Source: Glycine soja
Lineage: Eukaryota > Streptophyta > Magnoliopsida > Fabales > Fabaceae
Reading direction: 5' to 3'
NCBI RefSeq assembly: GCF_004193775.1
Contig: NC_041008.1
Span: forward strand, 45,913,136-45,977,135
Length of the DNA: 64,000 nt
The translations under genes were made by a program, and so were the position numbers. Positions 13,081-24,989 of the stretch are shown here, in pieces. The notes beneath the pieces were generated by a model. It saw only the letters and a program-made list of their open reading frames with translations, made no database searches and was not told the DNA's origin. Every line of letters begins with the position of its first letter. The stretch's first letter is position 1.

Positions 13081-14226
13081 GATTTCACTTATCAATTGAG
13101 TTCTAAACCATCATGCCCCACGTACTGCTAGACGAGCTTATTCCATTGTTTGAATAAAATTAACAAAAAAAATGAAAACAAAAACTCTTCTAGACAAAAC
13201 TAATAAATGGCCTTGCTTAGTTCGAGATCAAACACTGGATTCGAGCATAATGATTTAATTTTGAAATATGCTGATAAGCAAACTTGACTTGAATATATGC
13301 AGTATATTGCAATGCGTTTGAGATGAACTATGTTGAGGTGTATCTGAAATGAATTGTTAACTAAAATTGAACTCTTGATGAATGTAAGATGAGTAAGGTT
13401 TTTGAGCGGACTAAGGTTCGACATCTTCTAAACTCAAAAGGTTATCTAACAAGATTATATTATACGATATTCTGGCACTCAAGTCAATAGAAATTGTACT
13501 ACTGTAATGACTATTTGTCATAGTGATGCTTATTGTATTTATAGAAGTTTGAGATGAGCTACTTTCTTTGGCACGTAACTTAAGATTTTGCATAAACAAT
13601 ACTATCCTATTTTGGTACAGTGGTAAAGTAACTTTAGTTTAGATTGAGGCATGATTTAATGCTCTCGAGGGCATTTCAAGAATCCTATTTTTGGTTGTTA
13701 ACTTCAGTAAATACTTGCATTTTAATTGCAATTTAATTGATCTAACATTTGGACCAAGGTAGCCTGTTACATAGATTGGACCTCAACTCTTCCACTCCAA
13801 AATATATTGGAGATGACCTCAATTGCCTCTTATAGTCTTATTGGATTATTTATTTATTTTTAATTTCACTACTTTTCTAAAATAATTTTAAAAAGAAAAT
13901 CTAAAAAATATTTGGAACTAAAACATAAACGTCCACTGAGGCTTATTACTGTACATCGTAACGTCTATTTATATGAATATCATAATTTGATATGCTACGC
14001 TGAGGACTTGAATGTATATGCCTACATGCTATACGAGACCCAAAAAAATGTTCCATAGTACTACCAAAAAATGTGCAACTTATAAGAAAGTCAGTTCTCT
14101 CTTTACTCTCCCCACATTCTGTGCGCGGCTTCAGAATGCAGAAAAAAAAAAGAGGCAGGATCAGGAATTAAGATTAAAGATAGCAAAAGTGAATAAAAGC
14201 AAAAGGAGAATTATGAAGGGGGCCTG
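13081..14226. other. Upstream region of the WAK-type gene
   Basis: No gene recognised. Short open frames on both strands here have no family features. Confidence 0.5.
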
Positions 14227-14233
14227 TATAAAG
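14227..14233 (+). promoter_or_regulatory. Possible TATA box of the WAK-type gene
   Basis: TATAAAG about 138 bases before the ATG at 14371, which would give a 5' UTR near 110 bases. Position and match are plausible only. Confidence 0.35.
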
Positions 14234-14370
14234 GCAACAGTTGCAGATATTATTCTGTCTTGGATGTTAGTAATTTCTTGACTTGACCGCATTTGTTGCA
14301 TAAAGCAACTAGTTGTTGGTGCTACATAGTCTGAAATTGGTTTGTATCTTACCCACAACCAAAAATAGCA

Positions 14371-15688
14371 ATGTTATTACTAATTCTCATTCACTCATTG
14401 TTGTTGAGTCTCACAACAAGAGCTCAATCCACGCCATGCAGAACTTCTTGTGGTGACATTCCCATCGAATACCCTTTTGGCATTGACGATGGGTGTGGAA
14501 GCCCATACTACCGTTACATCCTGGTTTGTTCTGACTCAGGAAAACTCCAAGTCAGAACCCCTTCTGGGAGATACCACGTTCACAACGTTAGCTATGCTGA
14601 TCCACACATTCTGGTCACTGATCCATTCATGTGGAACTGTGACGATGGTGAGAATTACCGTCCCACAAGGCCTTTCAGTTTGGACACCAGCACACGCTTC
14701 AAGCTTTCCCCTCAGAATGAGTACCTCTTCTTCAATTGCAGTGAGGATCATGTGATCGTTAAGCCAAAGCCTATTTTCTGTGAGCGCTTCCCCGAGCGTT
14801 GCGATTCTTCGTGTGACAGTGGTAGCTATCTCTGCAGGCACATGCCAGGGTGCTCCTTTGCTATGACTGGTAGCTCTTGCTGCTCTTACTCTCCAAGATC
14901 CATTGAATCGTTGAGGTTGATGCTCAAGTATTGTACTAGTTATACTAGTGTTTATTGGAGAAACGTTGGTGCTCCTCAGCCTCACGATCAAGTTCCTGAA
15001 TACGGGATCAGAATTGATTTTGATATCCCCGTCACTACGCGCTGCCTTCAGTGCCAGGATCCTTCCAAAGGAGGTGGAACTTGTGGATTTGACACTCAGA
15101 CTCAGAGTTTCATGTGCCTTTGCAAGGAAGGAAATTTCACTACCCATTGTAAAGGTATGTCTAACAGTGATCACTTCTTTTTAAAGTTTAATTTGAACTA
15201 TCAACTAATCAAAAGTCATCCTTGATTTCACTTGAAATGAAAGATAATTAACTAATTATTATCAAAATTAACATACATAACGGCTTGTAATCGGATGACA
15301 AGGTGTAAAACCATGCATACCCTGTTTACTTGAGTTACAATTAAGAAGGTTTGCATTTTGAAATTTGTTGAGAAAGTAAAAAATTGATTGGATATTGTTT
15401 GTCTGACAGATTATGATGCTGCACGGCACAACAGAAAGGTCCATGTGATTGCAGGTGACAAAAATGAAGTTAATGGAGTAAATTTGTCAATGATAGTTTT
15501 TGTAAGTAGAAAATTAGGTTCATGCATGCTTGTGGCTGTGTGTTCGAAATTTGGCTGCAGGGACAGTGAGCGGTGTTTCAGCTGCAGGGGCATTTGGAAT
15601 TGGAGCTGGTATTTGGTACTTGAAGAAAGTGAGAGCTAAAGCGCCAGTAACATGTGGAGTTCAAAGCAACGAGAATAGACTTTTCTGA
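14371..15688 (+). CDS. Kinase-less WAK-type membrane protein (GUB_WAK ectodomain)
   Basis: Three exons, 14371-15154, 15410-15454 and 15561-15688, give 318 residues in frame. Seen: an N-terminal hydrophobic signal peptide (about residues 1-19); a cysteine-rich ectodomain starting CRTSCGDIPIEYPFGI, the hallmark of galacturonan-binding GUB_WAK domains; a second cysteine cluster (CLQCQDPSKGGGTCGF ... CLCKEG) like the WAK-associated C-terminal domain; then a Gly/Ala-rich transmembrane helix (about 277-295) and a tail of roughly 20 residues ending NENRLF. There is no kinase domain: a stop codon ends exon 3 and nothing kinase-like follows before 16180. Full-length relatives (WAK/LRK10L type) are cell-wall receptor kinases; a kinase-less form could be a co-receptor or decoy, which is inference. 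The exon chain is supported by phase and by the helix it creates. Confidence 0.85.
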
Positions 15689-16179
15689 AGTGGACCAAAG
15701 AACGTGAACTACATAATTACGGAGTACATCATAATTCCTTTTGTTACTCTTTCCCCACCTTAGCTATTAAGCTTATTTATTTATACAATATTTATATATA
15801 AAGACCTTTTTTGCTTCCCAGTTGGCATCTTTATGTGATGTTGGGTTGTAATTTCTCCCAAATATTGCAAGAAAGCACTTCGCTGCATAGCCATCTTCCA
15901 CACTACTTTAAGTGTTAACATTAATATTTGACTTCCTTTATAATATTGAATCTGTCAGTGTTAATTTACAAACTAAAGCAGTTCATTCTTCATTGGTTGA
16001 GACACTGATACCCACACACCTCTGATAAACGCCTCTAAAACGGGCTTTCCGGAATCAACCAAAATATTAAAAGAAAAAAAGGAAAAGGAAAGAGGGAGAC
16101 AAACACACAGACAGAAAAGTTATGGCGATTCTAAGTCAAACCTTTTTTGTTGGTGACACGATTCTAAGGCATACTAACA
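15689..16179. other. Spacer between WAK-type gene and pectate lyase pseudogene
   Basis: Should include the WAK-type gene's 3' UTR. No further feature seen. Confidence 0.5.
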
Positions 16180-17040
16180 TCAACATGCTCTCCCAACAAC
16201 ACAAATTGTGGGACCAGCATTGAGAGTCATTGCAGGCACCATGTACGCTGGAGCAGCAGTGAAAGATTGAGTAGGTGAATAATTTGGGGCACAGGTTCCA
16301 AACCCAGATGGTACCAAATGAGCACCATTTAGGAATAAATCCTTGGAAGACCTCCATTTCCAACTCTTCCACTTTTCCTTCCCTTCCTTCTTGGTAACCT
16401 GTCATCACCTAAGAACAACACTCAATATGATGAAGCATTACTACATTTGTATTGGGCTTGAGAGGGAAAAAAATTAAAGGAAGAGGATTTAATTTCATGC
16501 TACTGTATTTCTAACTACCTGTTTTGTATTTGGGTCATGAACTAAGGCCATCGGTGGAGCGAGCCAAAAAGCAAAGATCAATCCAAATATTGGAGGAACC
16601 AAATATGCTAATGACATGCATCTCCATCAGAGCCTAGATGATGGCCAACATGGTCAGGAGTACTCCTCACAAGGCCAGGTTTGGCTGGTTTACAATCATG
16701 GATGCTAATGCCATTTATAATGGCATGACTGACACCTTGTATAGTGATGCAAGGCCCATCAGCAATCTCCACTTTAACCATGTCTTTGTCAAAAATGATC
16801 CAGAAAGGCTCTTTTTGGATTGCACCATAACGGAGTGTGCCTGGTTTTGGGTTTGCAGGGTCATCAGAGGGATCTGTGACTGGGTATATTGCACCATACT
16901 TGCCTCCTGTGGCATCTTTGCCAAAGCCAATTGTACAGTCAGCCATGGCTTGGCGATTTGAAGCCTAATTAGGCTTTACACGCCAACAAGAGTCTATCAC
17001 ATTGAGCAATGCTTTCTTCGGACTCTCGGGGATATACTTT
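16180..17040 (-). pseudogene. Pectate lyase pseudogene
   Basis: Pieces of a secreted pectate lyase (polysaccharide lyase family 1; cleaves de-esterified pectin) are readable in order on the minus strand: NVIDSCWR-V-KPN, then ADCTIGFGKDATGGKYGA, TDPSDDPANPKPGTLR, IIFDKDMV, GPCITIQ, IHDCKP, then SIFGSSNIWID in another frame, and finally KWKSWKWRSSKDLFLNGAH with a terminal stop at 16180. Lesions seen: a stop codon (TAG) at about 16964 where the family has Trp (N-W-A); an internal deletion after DMV removing about 25 residues; a frameshift after DGDA near 16612; loss of the central region with the catalytic arginine; and a stop shortly after TDGL. It cannot make an enzyme. The 5' end is uncertain; a reading resembling a leader extends to about 17140. 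Confidence 0.85.
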
Positions 17041-19615
17041 GAGGTAGGTAATAAAGTGCTGTAGTACTTGTTATCTGTTGAATAGACAATAACGAAGGTT
17101 GAAGAAAGGTGTAGCATGAAAGCAAGACCAGTGAGGTTGACGTGGCCATGCTTGTTGTTAAGGCAATTGCAAAGGAAATGAGCTCATTTAATAGATGCAG
17201 TGAAGGTTGTCCACAAAATTTAGGAGCTTGCCTTACAAATATTTTTTTTGGGTTTGGGTTACAAAAACGTGGCTGCAATATTTTGAGTTGCTAATTATAA
17301 ACTTAAATTTACTTTTGAGTTCTAAAGGGTACGTATGCATCCATATTATATTTCTTGTATTAATAACTTTAGAATATGATGGTTCAATGGACATGGGAAG
17401 TTCAATATAGTTCACAAAAGCAGAATGCTCCTTAGAAATCTAATATTTGGACGGCTTCATACTAGAAACAAGCAAGTTTTGTAAAACAGTCGTGAGCTAG
17501 GGATTCAATTTAATAACTCAATAAATTAAAGTCAAAAACTAGGTGTAGTTTAGTAAAAAAAAAGGGGGGTGTAGTCAATAATTTTATTTTTATTTATTTT
17601 TTAATTATTAAGCTGCAAGTATCACTGATACTTATAACAAATTAACAATAAGTTTATAACACTGCATGTAAATTAGCTTATAAAGACTACTTTAACTTAA
17701 TGAGTAATCTTTGAATGTGATTTTGGAAATGTTTGCAGTTGAAATAATTTTGCGATAGAACTCAGGGTGTGAAAAAATTATGAAATGGAAGTTCTTAAAA
17801 TAACTCGGCGAAATACTAACTATTGTAAATTTATGTGGTAATTAATTCTCCTAAGAATTTTTGCGAATAATTTTTTCTAATTTGACTCAAATACTCAAGT
17901 TACTTAAGATTTAGAATGATTTTCTGTTAAAAAAAATATATTTAGAATGATTTTTTAATATTGAGTATATAGCTGGATATATGGGTCTAAGCCCATAGGT
18001 TAGCCCATATAACCTACTATCCGTGCAAATTAGTGAAAATATTTGCCCATTTAGTTGTGGACTTTTTTGTGCTTGGCTATAGAGCTAGTAGGTTAATTGG
18101 GTTCGTTGATCAGTGGGTTGACTCGTGAATCCATTTTTATTTTTAAAATTCCAAATAGAGTTAATGTTATTTAAATAATGTAAATAAAATCCTTTTTATA
18201 TTTCAGTATTTTGAATAATTGATTCCTATTTATCATAGTTTTTAATTATTTTTATTAATAATATTTTTTTTTCATATTTTAAAAGAATTTTTAGATTTTA
18301 TATAATTTTATTATCAAACTCGCAACCAAGATGCTAACCACCGTACCGTATGGATGCATACTAATAAAATCTTGACCCATTAGTTTTGTGGGTTAAATCA
18401 ATCCGACCCATTTAGTTAATAACTGGCTGAATATAAATAAACTTAAATGGATCGAGTTGGTTCTCAAATATATTAGAAAAATCAGTATAGAAAAACTGAA
18501 AACTACTATTTCTCTGACATATTGTGAAGAAAAAAATACCAATAGTTGGTCTGTTATCATTATGTTTCTAATTCATTAGAAGGGTCTGTACATAACTCTA
18601 CTAAAAATATTTTTTTTGTACAATACTAAAAATAATTCTAAATCTACGTACAGTTACATTTGTTTTTGTTAATCTTATTAAAAAAATAATTTTATTTATT
18701 TATTAAGATAGTGAATATTAATTAATGCATTTTCTTTATTTAATATTTCTTTATAACGCATTAAGATGATTAATAAGAAGATATAGTAAAGGGATATGTG
18801 CATGTTTGTTACAACTTTATTTGAAAAATATTACTTTTAGAATATAAAAAATATATTATTATTATTTTGAAAAGTTATTTTAAGCAACTCCTAGAACAAC
18901 TAAAACTACTTTTAGAATAAGTGTTTTATAACTATATAAACAAATCAACCTTTTACTTTACGCGGAATCTCCAAATAATATATTAATGAATGGTTTAATT
19001 TCTTTGCACTATTAGTATAATTTTTTTGTAGTGTCAATGAAAGATTATCATTGATATAACTTTAAAGTCTCCAGATTTATTATACTTTGTAATTGAATAT
19101 TAATGATATAAAAAACTCTTTGTACAATAAGTACATACGTTGTTTACTCATAATAAATGACTATTTTTGAGAAAGTAAAACAATCAGGTCTTCTATTATT
19201 GCTAGTCTCATAAATAAATAAATAAAAGTCGGATAGGAGAAAATAATTTCTGGTCCGAACAATTCAATTATGCTCTAAAATTCCCAAATGAATAAAGATA
19301 ATATGGAGTAAATTGAACTGTAAAAACAAATAAGTTTATTCATTTATTCCATAAACAACGAATTACAAATTATCCTTATGCAATGACAAAAATTTAAAAC
19401 ATTATTAATAACATTAATTACACAAAGCCACCCACTAATGCAATGCAAAATTTAAAACAACACTAGCAGAATTCATTAAGTCATGATGGCTGCTTTATTT
19501 ATTAATATTTGGTTAAGCTAGCTGGTAGCTGCTTTATTAATTAATTAATCACACAAAATACTTGTTGCATTGGCCCCAAACGTCACACATGCTCGTCCGT
19601 ATCATATAGTATGTA
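17041..19615. other. Gene-free AT-rich spacer with repeat-like tract
   Basis: No gene supported. The portion 17965-18465 contains GGGTCTAAGCCCATAGG and GACCCATTAGTTTTGTGGG-like stretches near its two ends, a texture common in non-autonomous DNA transposons, but I could not define termini. The rest is AT-rich and featureless. Confidence 0.4.
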
Positions 19616-19990
19616 CTACGCGTAGCTACACATTCCATAGATACATGAACTCTCAGAGTTGCACTTGTTGTCACATTTCCCACAATGCTTCTCGTTAGTC
19701 CGAGGATTCACGCACTTACCTTCGCAACATATCTTACCATAGCTACATTTCTTTCCACATTTCCCACAATTGGAGACATCTGTGGAAAGGTTGACACATT
19801 TGTTCTTGCAGCAATCAGATCCTGCGCTTCCTTTAATGAGGCATACCTCAGGGTATTTTTCACATGTCAGCACCACCCTGTCAGAAAGAAATCGATTAAT
19901 TTTCCCTTTTGGTTTTTCACTTCCGGGAGATATTGCTGACACAAAAACAGCCAAAGCCATTAGCATGGCTAGAAGGAAGAGGGTCTTCAT
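19616..19990 (-). CDS. STIG1-type secreted cysteine-rich protein
   Basis: Single exon, 124 residues. The start at 19990 (MKTLFLL) is chosen because it begins directly with a hydrophobic signal peptide (about residues 1-20) and lies at a normal distance from a TATA box; an upstream extension to 20053 would bury the signal peptide. The mature part has the repeated STIG1 pattern CCKNKCV-(x)-NCGKCGKKCSYGKICCEGKCV-(x)-HCGKCDNKC-(x)-CIYGMCSYA split over residues about 60-124, with paired CC and GKC motifs. The family includes stigma-specific STIG1 and the GRIM REAPER peptide; members are apoplastic and act in pollen-pistil signalling, exudate control or ROS-linked responses. Which role applies here cannot be read from the sequence. 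Ends in SYA as is common for the family. Confidence 0.9.
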   Translation of the reverse strand: MKTLFLLAMLMALAVFVSAISPGSEKPKGKINRFLSDRVVLTCEKYPEVCLIKGSAGSDCCKNKCVNLSTDVSNCGKCGKKCSYGKICCEGKCVNPRTNEKHCGKCDNKCNSESSCIYGMCSYA

Positions 19991-20076
19991 TTTGTTTTTG
20001 TTGACAAATAAAAAGAAGTTACATATAGAGTGCATATATGTTATGATAGACACAAGATATAAAAAGATGGTAGACG

Positions 20077-20084
20077 TATTTATA
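20077..20084 (-). promoter_or_regulatory. TATA box of the STIG1-type gene
   Basis: TATAAATA on the minus strand, about 87 bases before the ATG at 19990, fitting a transcription start near 20050 and a 5' leader of about 60 bases. Confidence 0.6.
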
Positions 20085-21226
20085 GACGAGTAGGTTCATC
20101 GAGTTGGTATTATATTTTGCATAAATTGCTTTCATGAAAGAATGCCCCTATACGTATTGATTAGTTAATGCGGTGTGGTCTAAACTTGTTAGGCTTGTTT
20201 GGCAACAACTTCATCAAATTTCGTCCATACTAATAATCAGTTGAAATTGGATACAATTGGAACAACTATTCTGGTTTTTGCTTAAGGATAAAGATTAACG
20301 TTAGTTTAGCTCCTAATAATATATCCGTCGTATATATAGTCTTAATCAGAAACAGTATTCTTGTACAATTCTACGTACGTAAAGTCGTAAACCAAGAAAC
20401 CGTTACAGTACCACCGTTCGGTTCCAGCTAGCAGACGTACAATTTGACAATTTGATGGAATGAATTGGATTTCAGAGTTGGGCCATTCGGCAATAAAATA
20501 AAGATGAACATGCACTTGACGTTACGTTGCTGCAGCACGAACAACCAAGTATATATATAGTATTAGGGCTTTGTGACCCCGCTGATATATACACACGTGC
20601 AACTTTTTCACGCACCATTTCATTATTCTTTACATTTTAATTAAAATATTTACAGCTTTAACAAAATATATAGTAATTAAGAAATAAAAACAGAAGTTGA
20701 AAAACAATTAGCAACTATTTCAGTAAACATATTTGTACGTATAATATTTTTTACATTTACAACCCTTAACTTCTTGCTATTATTATATCTTATTTAAAAA
20801 AAAATCTTCGATTACATTTGTTTTATAGGAAAATTGTTTTTAAAATAAAAACATCCAAAAAGATAAATAAATTGAAAATCAGTTTTAACCAAAAATAATT
20901 GTGCAAACGTTCAAACAATAAAGTATTGATAAAAAAATTAAACAGTAAAAGTGCTTGACCGAATAAACCAAATATAGATGAATATTGACATAACAACAAA
21001 AATTATAAATTTAGATCATTATATATATGTATATATGAATAATCAAGATTAAGAGAAAAATGAACACAACTTTTTAAAGTGATCGTAAAATTATTAACTA
21101 ACTTCTAATCTTGAATATCTGTGTATTCTGCAAAATATTTAACTGTAAGTTTAGGAAAATGTCTAACCCTACACGTACAGGAATTTTCAGTAGTAGACCA
21201 CGGGAAATTTATTTGATCAGGCTTAC
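20085..21226. other. Gene-free spacer upstream of the STIG1-type gene
   Basis: No coding region seen. It should hold the STIG1-type promoter; a CACGTG-containing ACACACGTGCAA lies near 20591. Confidence 0.45.
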
Positions 21227-21297
21227 AAATCCCGTGTTTTTCTAAACCAAACTTTGGAGTACAGAGCATGATCCACAAGTGGCTTCTGGTCAAATTC
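21227..21297 (-). pseudogene. Orphan exon-like fragment of unknown gene
   Basis: A 71-base minus-strand stretch opens after a usable acceptor (CTAAG) and ends at a donor (GATTT|GTAAGC). In one frame it reads EFDQKPLVDHALYSKVWF then RKTRD, with normal codon use and no stop. No flanking exon was found within reach, so it is either a gene fragment or chance. I do not recognise the family. Confidence 0.35.
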
Positions 21298-22163
21298 CTT
21301 AGCTGCTAGTGTCTATCATCGATTATGCAAATACAACGCAAGTTTCCTAATTTCATTCAAAATTTGGCAGGATTTAACGATCAAATTTAAACAGAGGAGT
21401 CAAAGTCGCAAACAAGATTACGAAGCTATATGTTTTTTCCTTAATTTCGTTATAGAGGCATTCAATTGTCTTTCTAATGCATTTGATCAAGATTCACATG
21501 CACGCACAACTGCAACATGGCACTGTTATGCAGAAACCGTTTCATTCAAGAAAAGATCTGTTAGTAAATTTTTCATTACATTTTGTGCGTCCCCTGACGT
21601 AAGGGAGGAATAATATTGATTGAATCGTGTTAACTTTTATTGAAGCAAGTCATATATTCTTCTTTTTAGTTTGTTAAGTAAAGCACATATTCGCAGCAAC
21701 CAAACATCACTTAGACAACCGCATGCAGCTGCAACTTTTTAACATTAGTATCTGTTTTTCATCTCTTAAAACACAAATATCATTCCTTTGAAACTAATAA
21801 ACAAGGAAGCCCTATACCAATAAGTCGTTGTTATTAGTAATATTGAACTCGGTTTCTTTTACAAAGATTTTATGCTTAAATTTTATGGATGAAAAAAATA
21901 TAGTTGGAAAAGGAGAATCACATTAAAGTTGATTAGGTAAGTTTCCCCACGATAATAAAAACTAATAGATACTTTGTACAAATAATATCATAAAAAAAGG
22001 AAGCCCTGTATTGAATTAGATCCATGGGGATAATTAATTGACGAGTTCTGTTGTATCAGTATTTATATGTGTTCTGTCTGAGGAACGAGAATGTGCCTCT
22101 CGCAATTACTTTAATTTGCTTTTGTTTCTGAGAGTGACGCATTGACATTGACATATATATGTC

Positions 22164-23192
22164 ATGGCATTCTGTGCCTTATTCTTCTTCTTGGTTTATT
22201 TGTTCCCTTCCATCCTATCTATGCCCAAATTTCCTCCAGTAACCAATTGTCTCAAGTTCAAAAATGAAAGAAGAATTCTCTTGGAACTTAACACCAAAAT
22301 CAATGAAATGGAGGTCCAAATGCATGGTATATCTATACAAAATCCAGAAACAGCTAATAAAAAAATGGATGTAAATGTAACATCTTACAAAGACAAAGAT
22401 CATATTCTCACCCGGGATCTCCAGCGCCACTTCCAAAATGTAAGGTCAACTATTAACACCAAACATATGTATGATATATCATAATTTTAAATCATGATTA
22501 TATATATATATATATATTGACATGTTTGAGCATATACATTATATATATTCTAGGTTCACGAGATTCAATCCTCATAGGATGGGGCACTTTGCTACCCATT
22601 GGGGTAATTATTGCAAGATACTTGAGAAATTTTCCTGTGCTGTGTGATGTATGGTTCAATCACATATGGCGCCAGACTCTGGGATATATTATTGGCACAA
22701 TAGTGTGGTGCATTTAATTTGTTGGTGCTTCAAAACTCATCAAATCATTTGGTATCTAACACACAAAGTACTCTCAGCATCATTGCTTTCACATTCTTAA
22801 ACAACAAGTGAGTATGTGAGAAATTAATTCCGTCTTAATCTTACTCCACGCCCGTGTCCAAATTTTTAAGGTCTTATTAATTAACATTTTGTTTCAATGA
22901 GATACTTGGCACCTTCATACGACTACATAAAGAAGCGGGCTATTGCAAGTGCTGGAACATATGTCACCATCTTCTTGGGTATGGCATAATTGGAATAGTT
23001 ATAGCTAACTCATTTGCAGGGTTCCACGCTGAAACGTTGAAACGGGTTTATGTGGCTATACTTGGAGTTTTGGCTGTCGTAGTTGTCCCGCTTGAAATTT
23101 ACAGATGCAAGTCTCAGATAATGCATCATGCTGTGATTATTCACCGTGAACTGTGGAACAGATCGAGAAGGAAGTTGATGAAACTATGCTAG
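22164..23192 (+). pseudogene. Cytochrome b561-like pseudogene
   Basis: Remains of a transmembrane ascorbate-type b561 electron carrier. An exon with a signal-like start (22164-22439) leads by GT/AG (acceptor before 22554) into VH followed, one frame over, by GWGTLLPIGVIIARYLRNF and TLGYIIGTI, the b561 helix that follows the first haem-ligand His. Later, 22890-23192 reads in frame RLHKEAGYCKCWNICHHLLGYG, VYVAILGVLAVVVVPLEIY and ends at a stop at 23190-23192. Lesions seen: a frameshift just after the first His near 22562, a stop at about 22715 after IVWCI, and a further frameshift near 22780 in the THKVLSIIAF helix. No intact four-helix protein can be made. The N-terminal exon carries no DOMON domain that I recognise. 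Confidence 0.75.
22499..22518. repeat. TA microsatellite in the b561 pseudogene intron
   Basis: Pure TA run inside the presumed intron. A second TA run is at about 23351-23379 just downstream of the pseudogene. Confidence 0.8.
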
Positions 23193-23341
23193 AGCAAGCG
23201 TGACGAAGACACGTGACTCTAGCTTTTGGATATTTTAAAAAATATATGTTATTAATCCCTAAGCTTCATGTTGGAATGGGACATACAATTGAAATATACT
23301 ATAATCTATACATCAGGCTAAGGTAGTATTTCAAGAATTTT

Positions 23342-23381
<40 letters not shown>

Positions 23382-24749
23382 AGAAATCCAACTCAAGTGT
23401 TTACCATAACTCACGTCCAATTAAATTTTTTTATCATCTTGATATATAGATATACTGGGCTCGAACTTTGTATCTTATGATCATTGTCATAAGGCAATTA
23501 TCATAGAGACTAAAGACCTAATAAACAACTAACTTTTAAGAAGATAAAGAAGTTAAATACAATAATATTCAAGAAACTAAAGTACTGGGTTTCTATAGTT
23601 AGAGCAACATGACTTAAGATTTTTGTTTTTCATAACTAATTGAAGACAAGTTTTATTGTTCCTTTGATGTTGTGAGAGTCTTTTGAAATGTTTATAAGAA
23701 AAAAAAAGATTAAAAAAGCGATAATGGAGAATATAATTATATACCATATTAATTATATATAATATCATATCAATTATTTGATTTCAAATAATAGAACTAA
23801 ACGACTTAAGCTAGGATAGTAGTCAACAATTAAGATCAACATGCTGCCAGCAAAATATTGTAAACTATATAGCATTACTGCATATTTGTATAGCTGGTCG
23901 TGGATCTTTTTTGTTGCAACTGACTGCCTATTGGTCTCTCGACTCCAAGTCAGTATAGTGGTGGGATGGGTTAGGTCAATAAAGTTTAGAGGATCTTTAA
24001 ATTTAAGTTAATCAATGATTCAATGTTAATCAATTTGGATTGATATAAAATTTTCAGTTTTCTTTTAATAATTTGAACAAACTCTATCATTTTCGGGTTG
24101 AATAATTGGACCTATTATTAAAAATCAAAAGAACATGAAAAATAGGAAGAAAAAAAATTAAAAAATATAATAAAATGAAATAACAATAATGAATAATTTC
24201 AAGTTAAAATTATAGAATTACACAAAAAAAATTACAAAACTATAAAATTACACAACATAAAAATTAAAAAATCATCTTAACTGGTCATTTAGATAAACGA
24301 TTACTTTGAATAAAAAAATAAGATCAAGAACGACTAAAATAGTCATTTAACCTTATTGGATTTACAATTTTAAAATTCAAATCAATCCAATTTTCTTTTT
24401 TCCATTTGGCTCAGGTTGATTAGATTGTTGTTGAGTCGACCTGAATCTTTGGCCACCTATATAGTTGAGTCGCATTTAATTTTCACTATACTTTTGTCAG
24501 AGAGCTACTTTAGTTAATTAACTTCACACACAAATTCCACTAAAATAAATTAATGAAAGGTTCTCACCTATAGAAACCATTAATGTTTATGGGTTTGGGT
24601 CTAGGATAGCATTAAACCATAACACACAGACTCATCGCGGGCGTATAACAAGAGTGTATGAAAATTAAACTCAAAATAATAAGAATGAAAAGAAAAACAT
24701 AATTAATGTCATTACTAACTGTAATATTATTACATTTGCATAAATAATA
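23193..24749. other. Gene-free spacer
   Basis: No supportable gene. About 23955-24480 has GGTTAGGTCAATAAAG and TTGAGTCGACCTGAATC-type tracts near its ends, hinting at a decayed repeat without clear termini. Confidence 0.45.
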
Positions 24750-24989
24750 CTTCCTCCATCCCATTATAATTTTCATTCTATGTTTACATAGATAAAGAAA
24801 ACTAATAAATAAAAGAAAGAGATTATCAATTTTATAAAATTAATTTTATTATCACCATTAATTCATTTTTAATTTCTGTTACTCATTATTATTAATATAT
24901 AGGATATAAATAAAAAAATAATTAATATTATACTAAAAATTTAAAATAACAATTATTCTTTTATACTACAATTATTAAAACTGAGGAAA
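24750..24989. mobile_element. Stowaway-like MITE, copy 1
   Basis: About 240 bp. The left end CTTCCTCCATCCCATTATAA is the classical Stowaway terminus; the right end in reverse complement reads TTTCCTCAGTTTTAATAA. TA flanks both ends. Interior blocks such as TTTTATAAAATTAATTTTAT and ATTCATTTTTA recur in the element at 49724-49969, so both belong to one family. No transposase. Confidence 0.7.

Noticed and set aside
12547..13099. Open frames of 95 and 72 residues
   Set aside because: They lie largely within the Tourist-like MITE and translate its T-rich repeats.
14536..15174. 212-residue minus-strand open frame opposite the WAK-type gene
   Set aside because: It is the shadow of the real exon; the plus strand has a signal peptide and the family cysteines.
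16638..16961. 107-residue plus-strand open frame
   Set aside because: Antisense shadow of the pectate lyase pseudogene.
19685..20093. Plus-strand open frames over the STIG1-type gene
   Set aside because: Antisense shadows; the minus strand has the signal peptide, the cysteine pattern and a TATA box.
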